From: Caldifarciminota bacterium
GTDB taxonomy: Bacteria; Hydrothermota; Hydrothermia; B15-G9; WFZT01
Assembly (NCBI GenBank): GCA_026986655.1
Contig: JALSOD010000228.1
Coordinates: 1 to 31,538, forward strand
Direction: 5' to 3'
DNA length: 31,538 nt
The notes below the pieces were generated by a model that worked only from the letters and a program-made list of their open reading frames with translations, was not told the DNA's origin and made no database searches. Every line of letters begins with the position of its first letter. Position 1 is the first letter of the stretch. Below are positions 22,125 to 31,518 of the stretch, one piece after another. The position numbers and the translations under genes were made by a program.

Positions 22125-23321
22125 TTAATATATGCTCAACTCACGGTTTAAGAATTTTTGCCAGATCCCAGGTAACTCGTCAAGGTATTCTTTGAGACTG
22201 TCTTTAATCTCTGACTTGAGACCATTACTGAGCGAGCCCGATTTTGTCCTCACTCTCACCTCAAATACTTGGGGCTCGGTAATTGGTTTTCCAATCTGAC
22301 TCACCATGTAAACGAGAGAATCCTCTACTTCATCATATCTCTCAACAATTCTCTTTGCTACTTCGTTGGCAAAGACGTTATAAATCTTTCCGACGTGACT
22401 CACAGGGTTTTTCCCGGCCACAGCTTCAAGACTCATGGGTCTATAAGGTGTGATCAATCCATTTGCCCTGTTTCCACGGCCGACCTGTCCATCATCACCA
22501 CTTTCCCCCGAAATTCCAGTAACAGTGATATAGACAATGCCACTGTCGACAAGATCCGCCGAGTTTATTTCAACTGAAAACTCGTAAGGTAGGAGATTTT
22601 TAGCAAGATCCCACACTTTTTTATGAATTTGACGTTTTTTCTCAACGTAATCTTCAATGGATTTGACATATTTCGATACAAAAGCCGCAGCAACAGTTAT
22701 CTTAACAGTATCGCCAATTCGTACCCCCATAACTTTAATGTCCTCACCTAGCTCGGGGTGTTCTTCTTTCATCTCATTTGAATTAAGGTAGTTTTCAATC
22801 TTTAAAACCGCGTTTTCTATTTTTGAAAGAGGATAAAATCCCACCCCAAATGAGGTGTCATTGGCCAGAGGCACATCCTGTGAACTCTCGAACAGACCGA
22901 CAAGGTCCTGGCTTCCCGGTTTCACAATCAATTTAAGGTCAATATCATTCTCAACGTCAAGATTTTTAATATTGTTTTTTAGCCAGTTTTTTGCCGTTCT
23001 AAGATAAATGTCCTCTATCGGGATACTTTTCCCTTTGTACTCCGTGATAACTCTTCCAACAAGGTAAAAAGTTATGGGCTCATCAACTTTCCCACCGCCA
23101 AAGACTGGAGACGCTTTTCCGGCGATAAGAAGTGCCTTGTCTACGTTGTGATGGAGAATTTTACCAAAATTCTCCATATAAAATTTTGAAATTTCAACAG
23201 AATATTCTTCAGAAATTGCGTCAGAGATGGTATCAGGATGCCCAATACCCTTCCTCTCCACGATCTCAACCGGGAGAGCCTCCTGATTAAGGAAGTTATT
23301 TTCATTCACCATTATCTCCAT
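22125..23321 (-). CDS. mat: S-adenosylmethionine synthetase, archaeal type
   Basis: A 398-residue methionine adenosyltransferase of the archaeal family, distinct from bacterial MetK. Recognised by ERKGIGHPDTISDAISEEYS, NVDKALLIAGKASPVFGGGK, DTSFGVGFYPLS, SGDDGQVGRGNRANGLITPYRPMSLEAVAGKNPV and NVFANEVAKRI. The length matches the archaeal enzymes (about 400). The ATG at 23321 has AGGAGG 8 nt upstream. In bacteria this family is scattered among thermophiles and candidate phyla, probably by transfer. It follows a racemase after 67 nt and leads into tsaB and rimI. Confidence 0.95.
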   Translation of the reverse strand: MEIMVNENNFLNQEALPVEIVERKGIGHPDTISDAISEEYSVEISKFYMENFGKILHHNVDKALLIAGKASPVFGGGKVDEPITFYLVGRVITEYKGKSIPIEDIYLRTAKNWLKNNIKNLDVENDIDLKLIVKPGSQDLVGLFESSQDVPLANDTSFGVGFYPLSKIENAVLKIENYLNSNEMKEEHPELGEDIKVMGVRIGDTVKITVAAAFVSKYVKSIEDYVEKKRQIHKKVWDLAKNLLPYEFSVEINSADLVDSGIVYITVTGISGESGDDGQVGRGNRANGLITPYRPMSLEAVAGKNPVSHVGKIYNVFANEVAKRIVERYDEVEDSLVYMVSQIGKPITEPQVFEVRVRTKSGSLSNGLKSEIKDSLKEYLDELPGIWQKFLNRELSIY

Positions 23322-23357
23322 TTTGCGTTCCTCCTAAATTCCTCGGATTGACTGTTA

Positions 23358-23386
23358 AAGTTAAAGTTTAATGCGTATTTAGTCAA
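23358..23386 (-). promoter_or_regulatory. possible promoter of the SAM synthetase gene
   Basis: TTGACT (23381-23386, 5 of 6), 17 nt, TAACTT (23358-23363, 3 of 6) on the minus strand, in the 67-nt gap after the racemase gene. The weak -10 makes it tentative. I saw no SAM riboswitch here; the gap is too short. Confidence 0.3.
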
Positions 23387-23388
23387 GT

Positions 23389-24075
23389 TTAGAGGGCCAA
23401 CTCCACAGCTTTTAAAGCGTGGATTTTTGTAGTGTCAAAAACTGGAATGTCTATGTGTTCCTGTTTTATCAAAAGGGGAATTTCTGTACATCCAAGAACC
23501 ACGCCCTGAGCCCCACGCTCGTGCAATTTATTGATAATTCTGATGAATTCCTGCCTGCTCTCATCCCTGATCAAGCCAATGACAAGCTCATTATAAATGA
23601 CACTATGAATTATCTCTCTTTCATCAGGCTCAGGGATCAATGTTTCAATTCCGTGTTGTCTGAATCTTTCTCTGTAGAAGTCCTGTTCCATAGTGAATTT
23701 TGTACCGAGAAGACCAACTTTAGAAAGTCCCATTTTCTTAATTTCTTCAGCAGTAGCATCTGCAATGTGAATCATAGGACATGACACATTTGAAGCGACC
23801 TCATCAAACATTTTGTGCATAGTGTTTGTACAGATTAAAATTAACTCAGCACCTGCTTTTTCAAGTTTTTGGGCAGCATCTATGAGCTTGTGGGTCAATT
23901 CATTCCATTTACCCTCATGTTGAAGTTTCTCTATTTCTTCAAAATCAAAACTATAAAGTACTATTTTCCCGGAATGTACGCCGCCAAGTCTTTTGTTAAT
24001 CTCCTTATTGATAATCTCATAATACACAGCGGTGGACTCCCAACTCATGCCACCAATCAGGCCGATTGTTTTCAT
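23389..24075 (-). CDS. aspartate/glutamate racemase family protein
   Basis: A 228-residue cofactor-independent amino-acid racemase. The two catalytic cysteines are C82 in ICTNTMH and C195 in LGCTEIPLL; the N-terminus MKTIGLIGGMSWESTAVYY and the segment KVGLLGTKFTM are typical of the YgeA/aspartate racemase branch. Length is normal. It could make D-Asp or D-Glu for peptidoglycan, or have broader specificity. It lies just past a GC-rich hairpin ending the FBP aldolase operon. No Shine-Dalgarno site is present; a CATATT box lies 9 nt before the ATG, another possible leaderless start. Confidence 0.92.
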   Translation of the reverse strand: MKTIGLIGGMSWESTAVYYEIINKEINKRLGGVHSGKIVLYSFDFEEIEKLQHEGKWNELTHKLIDAAQKLEKAGAELILICTNTMHKMFDEVASNVSCPMIHIADATAEEIKKMGLSKVGLLGTKFTMEQDFYRERFRQHGIETLIPEPDEREIIHSVIYNELVIGLIRDESRQEFIRIINKLHERGAQGVVLGCTEIPLLIKQEHIDIPVFDTTKIHALKAVELAL

Positions 24076-24096
24076 GATTTTTCCAATATGAATTAT

Positions 24097-24129
24097 GGGG
24101 CGGAGGCCGCCCGTGGCGGCCTCCGCCCC
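24097..24129 (-). terminator. 15-bp perfect GC-rich hairpin after the FBP aldolase/phosphatase gene
   Basis: Bases 24097-24111 pair perfectly with 24115-24129 around a 3-nt loop, 12 nt past the stop codon. On the minus strand the stem is followed by ATAATTCATATT rather than a T run. It has the same design as 2383-2415 and the truncated one at 31519. Confidence 0.65.
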
Positions 24130-24141
24130 CCCTTGATTTAA

Positions 24142-25239
24142 TTATTCAAGTTCCTTAAATCTTCCCTTCAGTTTCTTTAAAACCCCAGGAAGTGTCGTGT
24201 ACTCCATCTCTGCAAGTCCAACCCTATGCGGCTCAAACGGGCCCATTGCTCTCATATAGTTCGCAATCTGGTTGGCCATTCTCCTTGCTTCATCAAATGA
24301 TGGATCGTCAAAGAGGTCTCTCGGTCCAATTAGCTTTCCATTTGCGAGCTGGAAGCCAGCAGCAATAACTCTTGGAGGACCGTCGAATCTGGTTGGATTA
24401 GCCTGATGGAACGCCACCGGCATGAGAGGACCATGATGCGACCCCCGCATCCATCCAGCCACGAGATGAGGCGTAGCGAAAGGCTCTACAACCTCACCTA
24501 CAGCGGGGAAACCAGATTGAGCTCTAACAATCAGTACAGGATCATCTTTCCCCACATATCTTCCAGCCATCATGGATAATTTCTGGGTGGAGGAAACTGC
24601 CGCAATCTCCCCATCACTCTTTCTTCTTACAGACTTAATGATATAATGTTCCATCGCTCCAATTAGTGAGAGCATATCATACATTTCCTCAGGCATGGAG
24701 AACTCGACTTTCTTATTCTCAAACACATCAAGCACTTCGAATACGAAACCATCGTGTAATTTGGGATCAATCACCAGGCCAGCAGTATTAAATGGATCGG
24801 CAAAAATCTTGAAAAGTGGGTAGTTCCATGCACCCGGTGACGTCTTATCAGCCATAAAAACGATCACAGGTTCGCTCGGCCTTTCCTCAATCTCCATCTC
24901 AGCTGTTCCCGGTCCCATACCTTTTATGTTACCACTGAACGTATCTGTCAGAAGATCCTGACCTGCACCGTAAAGCTTCAATCTCTTTGCCTCTTCGGTG
25001 CACTCCATAAAAATGTCCCAAGCAAGTTTATGGATTTCTCCGTTCTCCACCCCCTTCTCATGTGTCATTATCAACTGTAAATCATCTCCAACTCTCAGCA
25101 CATGAAAATCTATGATTACGCCTGCTTCCTTGGCCTTCCTTAGCTCCTCCTCCGCAACCTCCATTAGCCTTGGATGCATCCCAGAATGACCGACATATCC
25201 ACCTATGTCAGCCTTTATCACCGATAATGTTACCTTCAT
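24142..25239 (-). CDS. fbp: bifunctional fructose-1,6-bisphosphate aldolase/phosphatase (archaeal type)
   Basis: A 365-residue gluconeogenic enzyme (type V FBPase) that condenses triose phosphates and dephosphorylates the product in one active site. The Schiff-base lysine and its tyrosine are at K231 and Y228 in AGRYVGKDDP, matching K232/Y229 of the Sulfolobus enzyme. Metal-site stretches are visible at D11 (IKADIGGYVGHSG), D52-D53 (RVGDDLQL), Q94 (YGAGQDLL) and D131 (FMADKTSPGAWNYP). Length is normal. AAGGAGG is 6 nt before the ATG and lies within the end of the ACT gene. The family is found in archaea and deep-branching thermophilic bacteria and indicates active gluconeogenesis. Confidence 0.96.
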   Translation of the reverse strand: MKVTLSVIKADIGGYVGHSGMHPRLMEVAEEELRKAKEAGVIIDFHVLRVGDDLQLIMTHEKGVENGEIHKLAWDIFMECTEEAKRLKLYGAGQDLLTDTFSGNIKGMGPGTAEMEIEERPSEPVIVFMADKTSPGAWNYPLFKIFADPFNTAGLVIDPKLHDGFVFEVLDVFENKKVEFSMPEEMYDMLSLIGAMEHYIIKSVRRKSDGEIAAVSSTQKLSMMAGRYVGKDDPVLIVRAQSGFPAVGEVVEPFATPHLVAGWMRGSHHGPLMPVAFHQANPTRFDGPPRVIAAGFQLANGKLIGPRDLFDDPSFDEARRMANQIANYMRAMGPFEPHRVGLAEMEYTTLPGVLKKLKGRFKELE

Positions 25240-25241
25240 TA

Positions 25242-27014
25242 TTAACCTCCTTGCTGAAAATTTTTTTGTATACCCTCAATGAGTTCCGATACGTCCTTCC
25301 CCTTGAGGTTTTCTTTCCAGATATCAAGGACCAAAATTGTAGCCCCATAAACATCCATTTTAACAAAAAATGGACCAAAGGGGGCAAATTGTTCGACATA
25401 TTTCATGAAGTTTATCAGATTTGAGGGGCCTACAACTCCGATTCGTATGATAGATTCCTTGATTTCGCTGGTCGTTACAATGTTTCCGCCCTTTCTAAAG
25501 TATTCCATCAAGAGGCTGTGGGCAAAAATTATCTCGTCCGCAATATCGGAGGCCGGCACCTGGAATCGTAAAAAGTCATCAATGCTGTAGAAATAATCCT
25601 TCATAAATTTCTCATCAATATCAACATTTCTCGATTCAAAGATCCTCTCAATCTCTTTCAGTTTCTTACGGTCCTGCATCCTCATACCGGCATCAAAGTC
25701 CCGAACCTTCGGAATTACCCTTTCAACAGCACCTTTTATGGCGTCGTAAATTTCTTCCTCTGAGTTGAAATAAGCCCTCGTGGCCTTCACACTAAAGATA
25801 AAAACAAATCCTTTTCCTACTTTTGATGGATATTTGTACGAGGCAACCTTTAACCCGGTGATGCCCTCAATATTCTGTAAAATCTTGCTTGTCAATCTCT
25901 CAGCCGGGACATCCTCCCCAAGGGGACCAATGAGAATGATCCGGTAGGTAATCTCTGTAGGGTTGGATTCTGTGGGAATTATGTAAAGCTGTGGTACCTC
26001 TGACTTCGCATACTCCATGACAAGTTGGGGTATAACTATTCTCCCAAAGATTTCACCCCCGAATATAACTCCGAGATAGGCCTTTCTTCGTGGTTTTGAT
26101 AGATCAGCCTTCAGACTTTCAACAAGGAATCTAAGCTTCCCCTCCGGAATAGGCCGTTCATTTTCATCTGTGATTTCAAGATGTATCACCGTTATTCCAT
26201 CAGGTGTCGTGAACTGTTTATCATACTTTCTTATAAATTTAGGATAAAAGATCCTCAACCTCTCCATTACATCATCGAGCGAGAGGTCCTTCTCAAAACC
26301 CGCAACTGTTACAGCAGTGAGATGTTCCTTCACTGTCTTCAAATTCCACGCTTTAACGAGCACTCCGTGAGACCTCTTTCTCAATTCTTGAATCATTCTG
26401 TAATTTTGCAGGATGATCTTTGCCAATGTTTCTGGCTTCCTCTCAGTCAAATAGGCCTCAGATCTGCTCAAAATAAATTTTTCAAGCTCACCGTCCTCCT
26501 TTGTTATGTCTTTAAACTCTTCTTCTGTTGCTATCTTTTCCAACTCTCTGTACACGTTGATATAGACGTTGATTTTCTTTGAGCCAATGTGCACAAGTCT
26601 CTGAATGGACTTGCTTCCACTTGCAATCATCTTCAGAGTTCTTTTCAGATGGTCAATTTCAGCTTTTATCTTCCTTAATTTTTCGTTGTCTTTTATCAGG
26701 GATTTAAGCAATACGATGGCCATATCACTGTTTCTGGCCCTTGCTCCTAAGATGAAACAGACGTTTAATCCCTTCTCGTGTAACTCTCCTGAGATCGTAT
26801 TGACGAGTCCAGGCCAATCTTTTCCCACAATCGCAATAGAGAGATAGGTTGGCACCTTTTCCTGTTCAATACACAGTTCAACCTGAACCTCACCTTCTTC
26901 TTTCTGTATGGCAACGAGCTGATTCACCATATCAAACTCTTTCTCTGTGAGTGATTCGAATCTCTTGGGGAATAAAGAGGAAAATTCTTCCTTCAAAACG
27001 TGATGTCCCATCAT
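25242..27014 (-). CDS. large ACT-domain protein of unknown function
   Basis: A soluble protein of about 590 residues that I do not recognise. Near the N-terminus (57-108) is a clear ACT-like domain: TYLSIAIVGKDWPGLVNTIS with KDWPG at 65-69. A helical stretch follows (about 112-230), then alternating strand/helix regions at about 240-310, 350-440 and 535-585 that could be further ACT-like domains, for example ITYRIILIGPLG and IIRIGVVGPSNLINFM. There is no catalytic motif or membrane segment. It sits between MmgE/PrpD and FBP aldolase/phosphatase, so it may sense a small metabolite. A TTG at 27050 would extend it by 12 residues, but that TTG is the first triplet of a TTGACA -35 box; the ATG at 27014 follows the matching -10 box by 7 nt. 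Confidence 0.72.
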   Translation of the reverse strand: MMGHHVLKEEFSSLFPKRFESLTEKEFDMVNQLVAIQKEEGEVQVELCIEQEKVPTYLSIAIVGKDWPGLVNTISGELHEKGLNVCFILGARARNSDMAIVLLKSLIKDNEKLRKIKAEIDHLKRTLKMIASGSKSIQRLVHIGSKKINVYINVYRELEKIATEEEFKDITKEDGELEKFILSRSEAYLTERKPETLAKIILQNYRMIQELRKRSHGVLVKAWNLKTVKEHLTAVTVAGFEKDLSLDDVMERLRIFYPKFIRKYDKQFTTPDGITVIHLEITDENERPIPEGKLRFLVESLKADLSKPRRKAYLGVIFGGEIFGRIVIPQLVMEYAKSEVPQLYIIPTESNPTEITYRIILIGPLGEDVPAERLTSKILQNIEGITGLKVASYKYPSKVGKGFVFIFSVKATRAYFNSEEEIYDAIKGAVERVIPKVRDFDAGMRMQDRKKLKEIERIFESRNVDIDEKFMKDYFYSIDDFLRFQVPASDIADEIIFAHSLLMEYFRKGGNIVTTSEIKESIIRIGVVGPSNLINFMKYVEQFAPFGPFFVKMDVYGATILVLDIWKENLKGKDVSELIEGIQKNFQQGG

Positions 27015-27021
27015 TTTTCTG

Positions 27022-27050
27022 AGTTTAAAGTTACCAATATTTAATGTCAA
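27022..27050 (-). promoter_or_regulatory. internal promoter before the ACT protein gene
   Basis: TTGACA (27045-27050, perfect), 17 nt, TAAACT (27022-27027, 4 of 6) on the minus strand, then 7 nt to the ATG at 27014. It begins at the stop codon of the MmgE/PrpD gene and would allow separate, leaderless expression of the ACT and FBP aldolase genes. Confidence 0.5.
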
Positions 27051-28402
27051 CCCAAATTCAAAATTTTTCTAAATTGGGAACCAACATTATCAATCTTATC
27101 AAGATTGAGGGAAAATTTGACAAATCTCTTTATCTGCTCATTGCTTAAAAAGTCTTTAGTCAATAGTCTAAACTTCTCCACCAATTCATCGACAGACAGC
27201 GGATTCTCCGGGTCCCCCTTAGGGTATAATGATTCGCTTGTCAAATTTTCTTTATTTACAAATATAATAACGGCCTTTGCGCCCCATTTCACAGGGTACA
27301 TCTTCGTATATTTCTCATCGTGATAAATGGTGATTTTCTTCATGAGTTTTCGAAGTTCAGAGTCCTGCAGATTCTTTTCGTTAAACATTTCAGGAACTAT
27401 TTTCCCCCTGTGTAAGAGAAGGGCAGTTGTGAATTGGAGTGAAAATTTTGCCTGATAGGGATTCACAGGATTCGGGTTATCAACCAGATCACACGCATTT
27501 TTGTAAGTGTAGAGCTCTATTTTCTGGATCTGGTCAGGTGATTTAATTTTATCCATTACTTTGTAAATAGCATCCAACGATGGGTGAGTGTGACGACATG
27601 ATGCAAAAAACTTAATAGACGTCTCGTTTAGTTTAAAACCGTTTCCAAGATTCTCCGTGATTTTTTCCATATGAGGAACCCTGGAGGTAGCAACAATGAA
27701 GCCCTTTTCACCCTCAAGTATGGTCTGAGCCCCTCTAAAGCCACGTTTTGCAAGCATAGCTGAGAGTGCACCGTTGAACGCGGCCTTTGCAGTGTGAAGC
27801 TGCTTCGAATGTGCTCCGTGCTTGAGAAACTCCCACACACCAGACGCCTGCGTACCAGCGTTTCCAAGAGAGTTGACCATTTCTTCAGATGAACAGTTAA
27901 AGAGCTTGCACACTCCAACAGCGGCTCCAAATGTTCCGGCTGTCCCGGTTGTGTGGAAATATTGATAATGGCTTGTACCAAGAGCCTCACCGATCCTGAT
28001 CCCCGCCTCATACCCTGCAACAGTCGCAAGAATGACATCCCTACCTGATAGTGAATTATCCTCTGCAAAGGCAAAAACAGCAGAAATTATTGGTGATCCC
28101 GGATGTAAAATTGAGGATCTGTGAAGGTCATCCATCTCTACAATATGGGACGATGCAGCATTGACAAATCCAGCCCACAGAGGATTCAACACACTTTTAT
28201 CAGGGATTACCGAGGAGTTTCCACTGTTTCCAGATTCCTTTGCCACCTGGAGGAGAGTCTTGACTGGAAAACTATCTGAACCAGCAAAAGCAGAAGCTAG
28301 CCAGTCAAGAAAGAGGTGTTTTGCATAGGTAACTGTATCACTATCTAAATCAGAATATGATACACCAGCTAAAAAATTTGACAATGTTTTTGTTTCATTC
28401 AT
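27047..28402 (-). CDS. MmgE/PrpD family protein (2-methylcitrate dehydratase/cis-aconitate decarboxylase fold)
   Basis: A 451-residue member of the MmgE/PrpD family. Conserved parts: VEMDDLHRSSILHPGSPIISA (88-107) with D91, D92 and H100, YFHTTGTAGTFGAA (148-161) with H150, and GAHSKQLHTAKAAFNG with K200, which correspond to the active-site Asp, His and Lys regions of the family. It is all-helical at first, with an alpha/beta domain from about residue 265. Length is normal. The family includes 2-methylcitrate dehydratase, cis-aconitate decarboxylase and enzymes of unknown substrate; no prpB or prpC is here, so a propionate role is not supported. TATCAT lies 8 nt before the ATG, and the only GAGGAG is too far upstream (17 nt) to be its ribosome site. 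Confidence 0.88.
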   Translation of the reverse strand: MNETKTLSNFLAGVSYSDLDSDTVTYAKHLFLDWLASAFAGSDSFPVKTLLQVAKESGNSGNSSVIPDKSVLNPLWAGFVNAASSHIVEMDDLHRSSILHPGSPIISAVFAFAEDNSLSGRDVILATVAGYEAGIRIGEALGTSHYQYFHTTGTAGTFGAAVGVCKLFNCSSEEMVNSLGNAGTQASGVWEFLKHGAHSKQLHTAKAAFNGALSAMLAKRGFRGAQTILEGEKGFIVATSRVPHMEKITENLGNGFKLNETSIKFFASCRHTHPSLDAIYKVMDKIKSPDQIQKIELYTYKNACDLVDNPNPVNPYQAKFSLQFTTALLLHRGKIVPEMFNEKNLQDSELRKLMKKITIYHDEKYTKMYPVKWGAKAVIIFVNKENLTSESLYPKGDPENPLSVDELVEKFRLLTKDFLSNEQIKRFVKFSLNLDKIDNVGSQFRKILNLG

Positions 28403-28485
28403 AATGGAAAATGATAAAACTCCTCACGTGGAGAATCCAGGAATAGCCACCCCCTCAAATGAAGCTGAAATCAAAAGATTCTCTT

Positions 28486-29274
28486 TTACCCTATCTTCTT
28501 CCACTCGCCTCTATAACCCAACTGGCGAGAAACAGTCTCGGCCACCTTGTTCAACTCAGGCAGGAATTCTTTAACCATGCTATCAATTGTATGCCTGCTG
28601 GTGGATGAGGCGATATTCAATGCTGCAATGACGTCGCCTGTGTAATCTTTGATAGGAACCGCTATGGAAATGAGACCTTGCTCAAGCTCCTCATTGTTAA
28701 CACTATAACCTCTTTCTTTGGTGATATTCAGCTCCTCTCTGAATTTTTCGAAATCTGTTATGCTTTTATCAGTGAATTTTTCAAGTTTCCCGCCCAATAA
28801 CGCTTTCACTGTCCTGAACGGTTTGTGAGCAAGGATAATTTTACCCATTGAAGTAACATGGGCAGGTAGCCTTGTTCCTACACGAATATTCATGCCAACA
28901 ATCCTTTTTGCGGGAACTCTTACAACATAGACGATCTCCTTTCCATCAAGTACCCCCAGATTTACACTCTCGTTGAATATTTCACGAAGTTCCTCCATGT
29001 ACGGAAGCGCAATGTCTGGATAATGAAGTGAGGAGATATAAGTATATGCAAGCTCAAGAATCTTTGGTGAGAGCCTGAAATACCTCCTGGCATTTTTTTC
29101 AAGCAAGCCTAAGTCCTCAAGTGTATAGAGGAATCTGCGGGTAGTTGCACGATCAAAACCCACGATATCCGCGACCTCTGTGAGAGTCAGCTCTGGTCTC
29201 TCAGGCGTGAAAGCCTTCAAGACCTTGAAACCCTTACCGAGTGATTTAACGAAATAATCGGTTCTTCTTGCCAT
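28486..29274 (-). CDS. IclR-family transcriptional regulator
   Basis: A 262-residue regulator. The N-terminal winged helix (about 10-70) contains LTLTEVADIVGFDRATTRRFLYTLEDLGLL, followed by the effector-binding domain with RLPAHVTSMGKIILA and ERGYSVNNEELEQGLISIAVPI, closest in style to the PcaR/PobR group. The ATG at 29274 is preceded by GGGAGGTG 4 nt away; an in-frame ATG at 29349 lies upstream of the promoter's -10 box and is rejected. It is the first gene of the operon with MmgE/PrpD (83 nt downstream), the ACT protein and FBP aldolase/phosphatase, and probably controls them. It is divergent from groES. Confidence 0.93.
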   Translation of the reverse strand: MARRTDYFVKSLGKGFKVLKAFTPERPELTLTEVADIVGFDRATTRRFLYTLEDLGLLEKNARRYFRLSPKILELAYTYISSLHYPDIALPYMEELREIFNESVNLGVLDGKEIVYVVRVPAKRIVGMNIRVGTRLPAHVTSMGKIILAHKPFRTVKALLGGKLEKFTDKSITDFEKFREELNITKERGYSVNNEELEQGLISIAVPIKDYTGDVIAALNIASSTSRHTIDSMVKEFLPELNKVAETVSRQLGYRGEWKKIG

Positions 29275-29304
29275 TAGGCACCTCCCAATAGGTTTTGTTC
29301 GCAT

Positions 29305-29334
29305 ATTATAAGATAAGTTCAGATTACAATTCAA
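29305..29334 (-). promoter_or_regulatory. promoter of the IclR regulator gene
   Basis: TTGAAT (29329-29334, 4 of 6), 18 nt, TATAAT (29305-29310, 6 of 6) on the minus strand. The leader of about 25 nt contains the GGGAGGTG ribosome site, so this operon head is not leaderless. No clear operator palindrome was seen. Confidence 0.6.
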
Positions 29335-29479
29335 CCCTTTGTATGTCAATTAGAATTCAGGACATAGATATAACCAATCCTCTTTGAGATTAATTACAAC
29401 CTGAAAATAGTTCCGAGTACGAACCATTAGACGCTAAATATAGATAATGACGGTATTTTAAGAAAATTTGCTATTAATC

Positions 29480-29508
29480 TTGACAGAACTTTTAAATCCG
29501 GGTAATTA
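29480..29508 (+). promoter_or_regulatory. candidate groESL promoter
   Basis: A perfect TTGACA (29480-29485), 17 nt, TAATTA (29503-29508, a poor -10 within an AT-rich run). The leader of about 55 nt carries AAGGAGGTG before groES. No CIRCE inverted repeat is present in 29275-29570. Confidence 0.45.
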
Positions 29509-29570
29509 AATATTCCAAACTCAATGATGACTGGTAAATTTAAAAAAACACCCATTAAGGAGGTGGGCAA

Positions 29571-29861
29571 ATGAAGATCAGACCACTGGCAGACCGTGTT
29601 GTGGTAAAAAGAATTGAGGAAGAAGAGGTTAAAAAGGGAAACATCATCATACCTGATACTGCTAAAGAAAAACCCCAGAAGGGGGAAGTTGTTGCAGTGG
29701 GACCCGGCAGGGTCGATGAAAAGGGTAATAGAGTTCCCATGGAAGTGAAGGTAGGAGACAAGGTTATCTTCTCCAAATACGCTGGTAGTGAAGTCAAAAT
29801 CGACGATGAAGAGTTCCTTGTAATGAGAGAAGATGACATCCTCGCAGTGATTGAAGAATAA
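29571..29861 (+). CDS. groES: co-chaperonin GroES
   Basis: A 96-residue GroES, the heptameric lid of the chaperonin. MKIRPLADRVVVKRIEEEE, the mobile-loop region with GNIIIPDTAKEKPQKGEVVAVGPG, VKVGDKVIFSKYAGSEVK and EFLVMREDDILAVIE are all diagnostic, and the length is standard. AAGGAGGTG lies 6 nt before the ATG. groEL follows after 14 nt. Confidence 0.99.
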   Translation: MKIRPLADRVVVKRIEEEEVKKGNIIIPDTAKEKPQKGEVVAVGPGRVDEKGNRVPMEVKVGDKVIFSKYAGSEVKIDDEEFLVMREDDILAVIEE

Positions 29862-29875
29862 AAGGAGGTAGAGAA

Positions 29876-31501
<1,626 letters not shown>

Positions 31502-31518
31502 TAGAATTTAAGAAGAGT

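Noticed and set aside
23322..23388. SAM riboswitch before the SAM synthetase gene
   Set aside because: The gap is 67 nt with no SAM-I, SAM-II or SAM-III conserved core; only direct ACTTTA repeats and a weak promoter are seen.
28424..28437. GAGGAG (28421-28426 region, minus strand) as the ribosome site for the MmgE/PrpD gene, and the small CTCC/GGAG hairpin around it
   Set aside because: It is 17 nt from the ATG at 28402, too far for a normal site, and no closer start codon is in frame; the TATCAT box 8 nt from the ATG fits the leaderless pattern better. The hairpin stem is only 4 bp.
29275..29349. N-terminal extension of the IclR regulator to an ATG at 29349
   Set aside because: The extension spans a perfect TATAAT promoter box and lacks a ribosome site, while the ATG at 29274 has GGGAGGTG at the right distance and a normal IclR N-terminus.
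29275..29570. CIRCE heat-shock operator before groES
   Set aside because: I looked for TTAGCACTC and its inverted partner on both strands of the gap and found neither. If heat-regulated, it is by another route.
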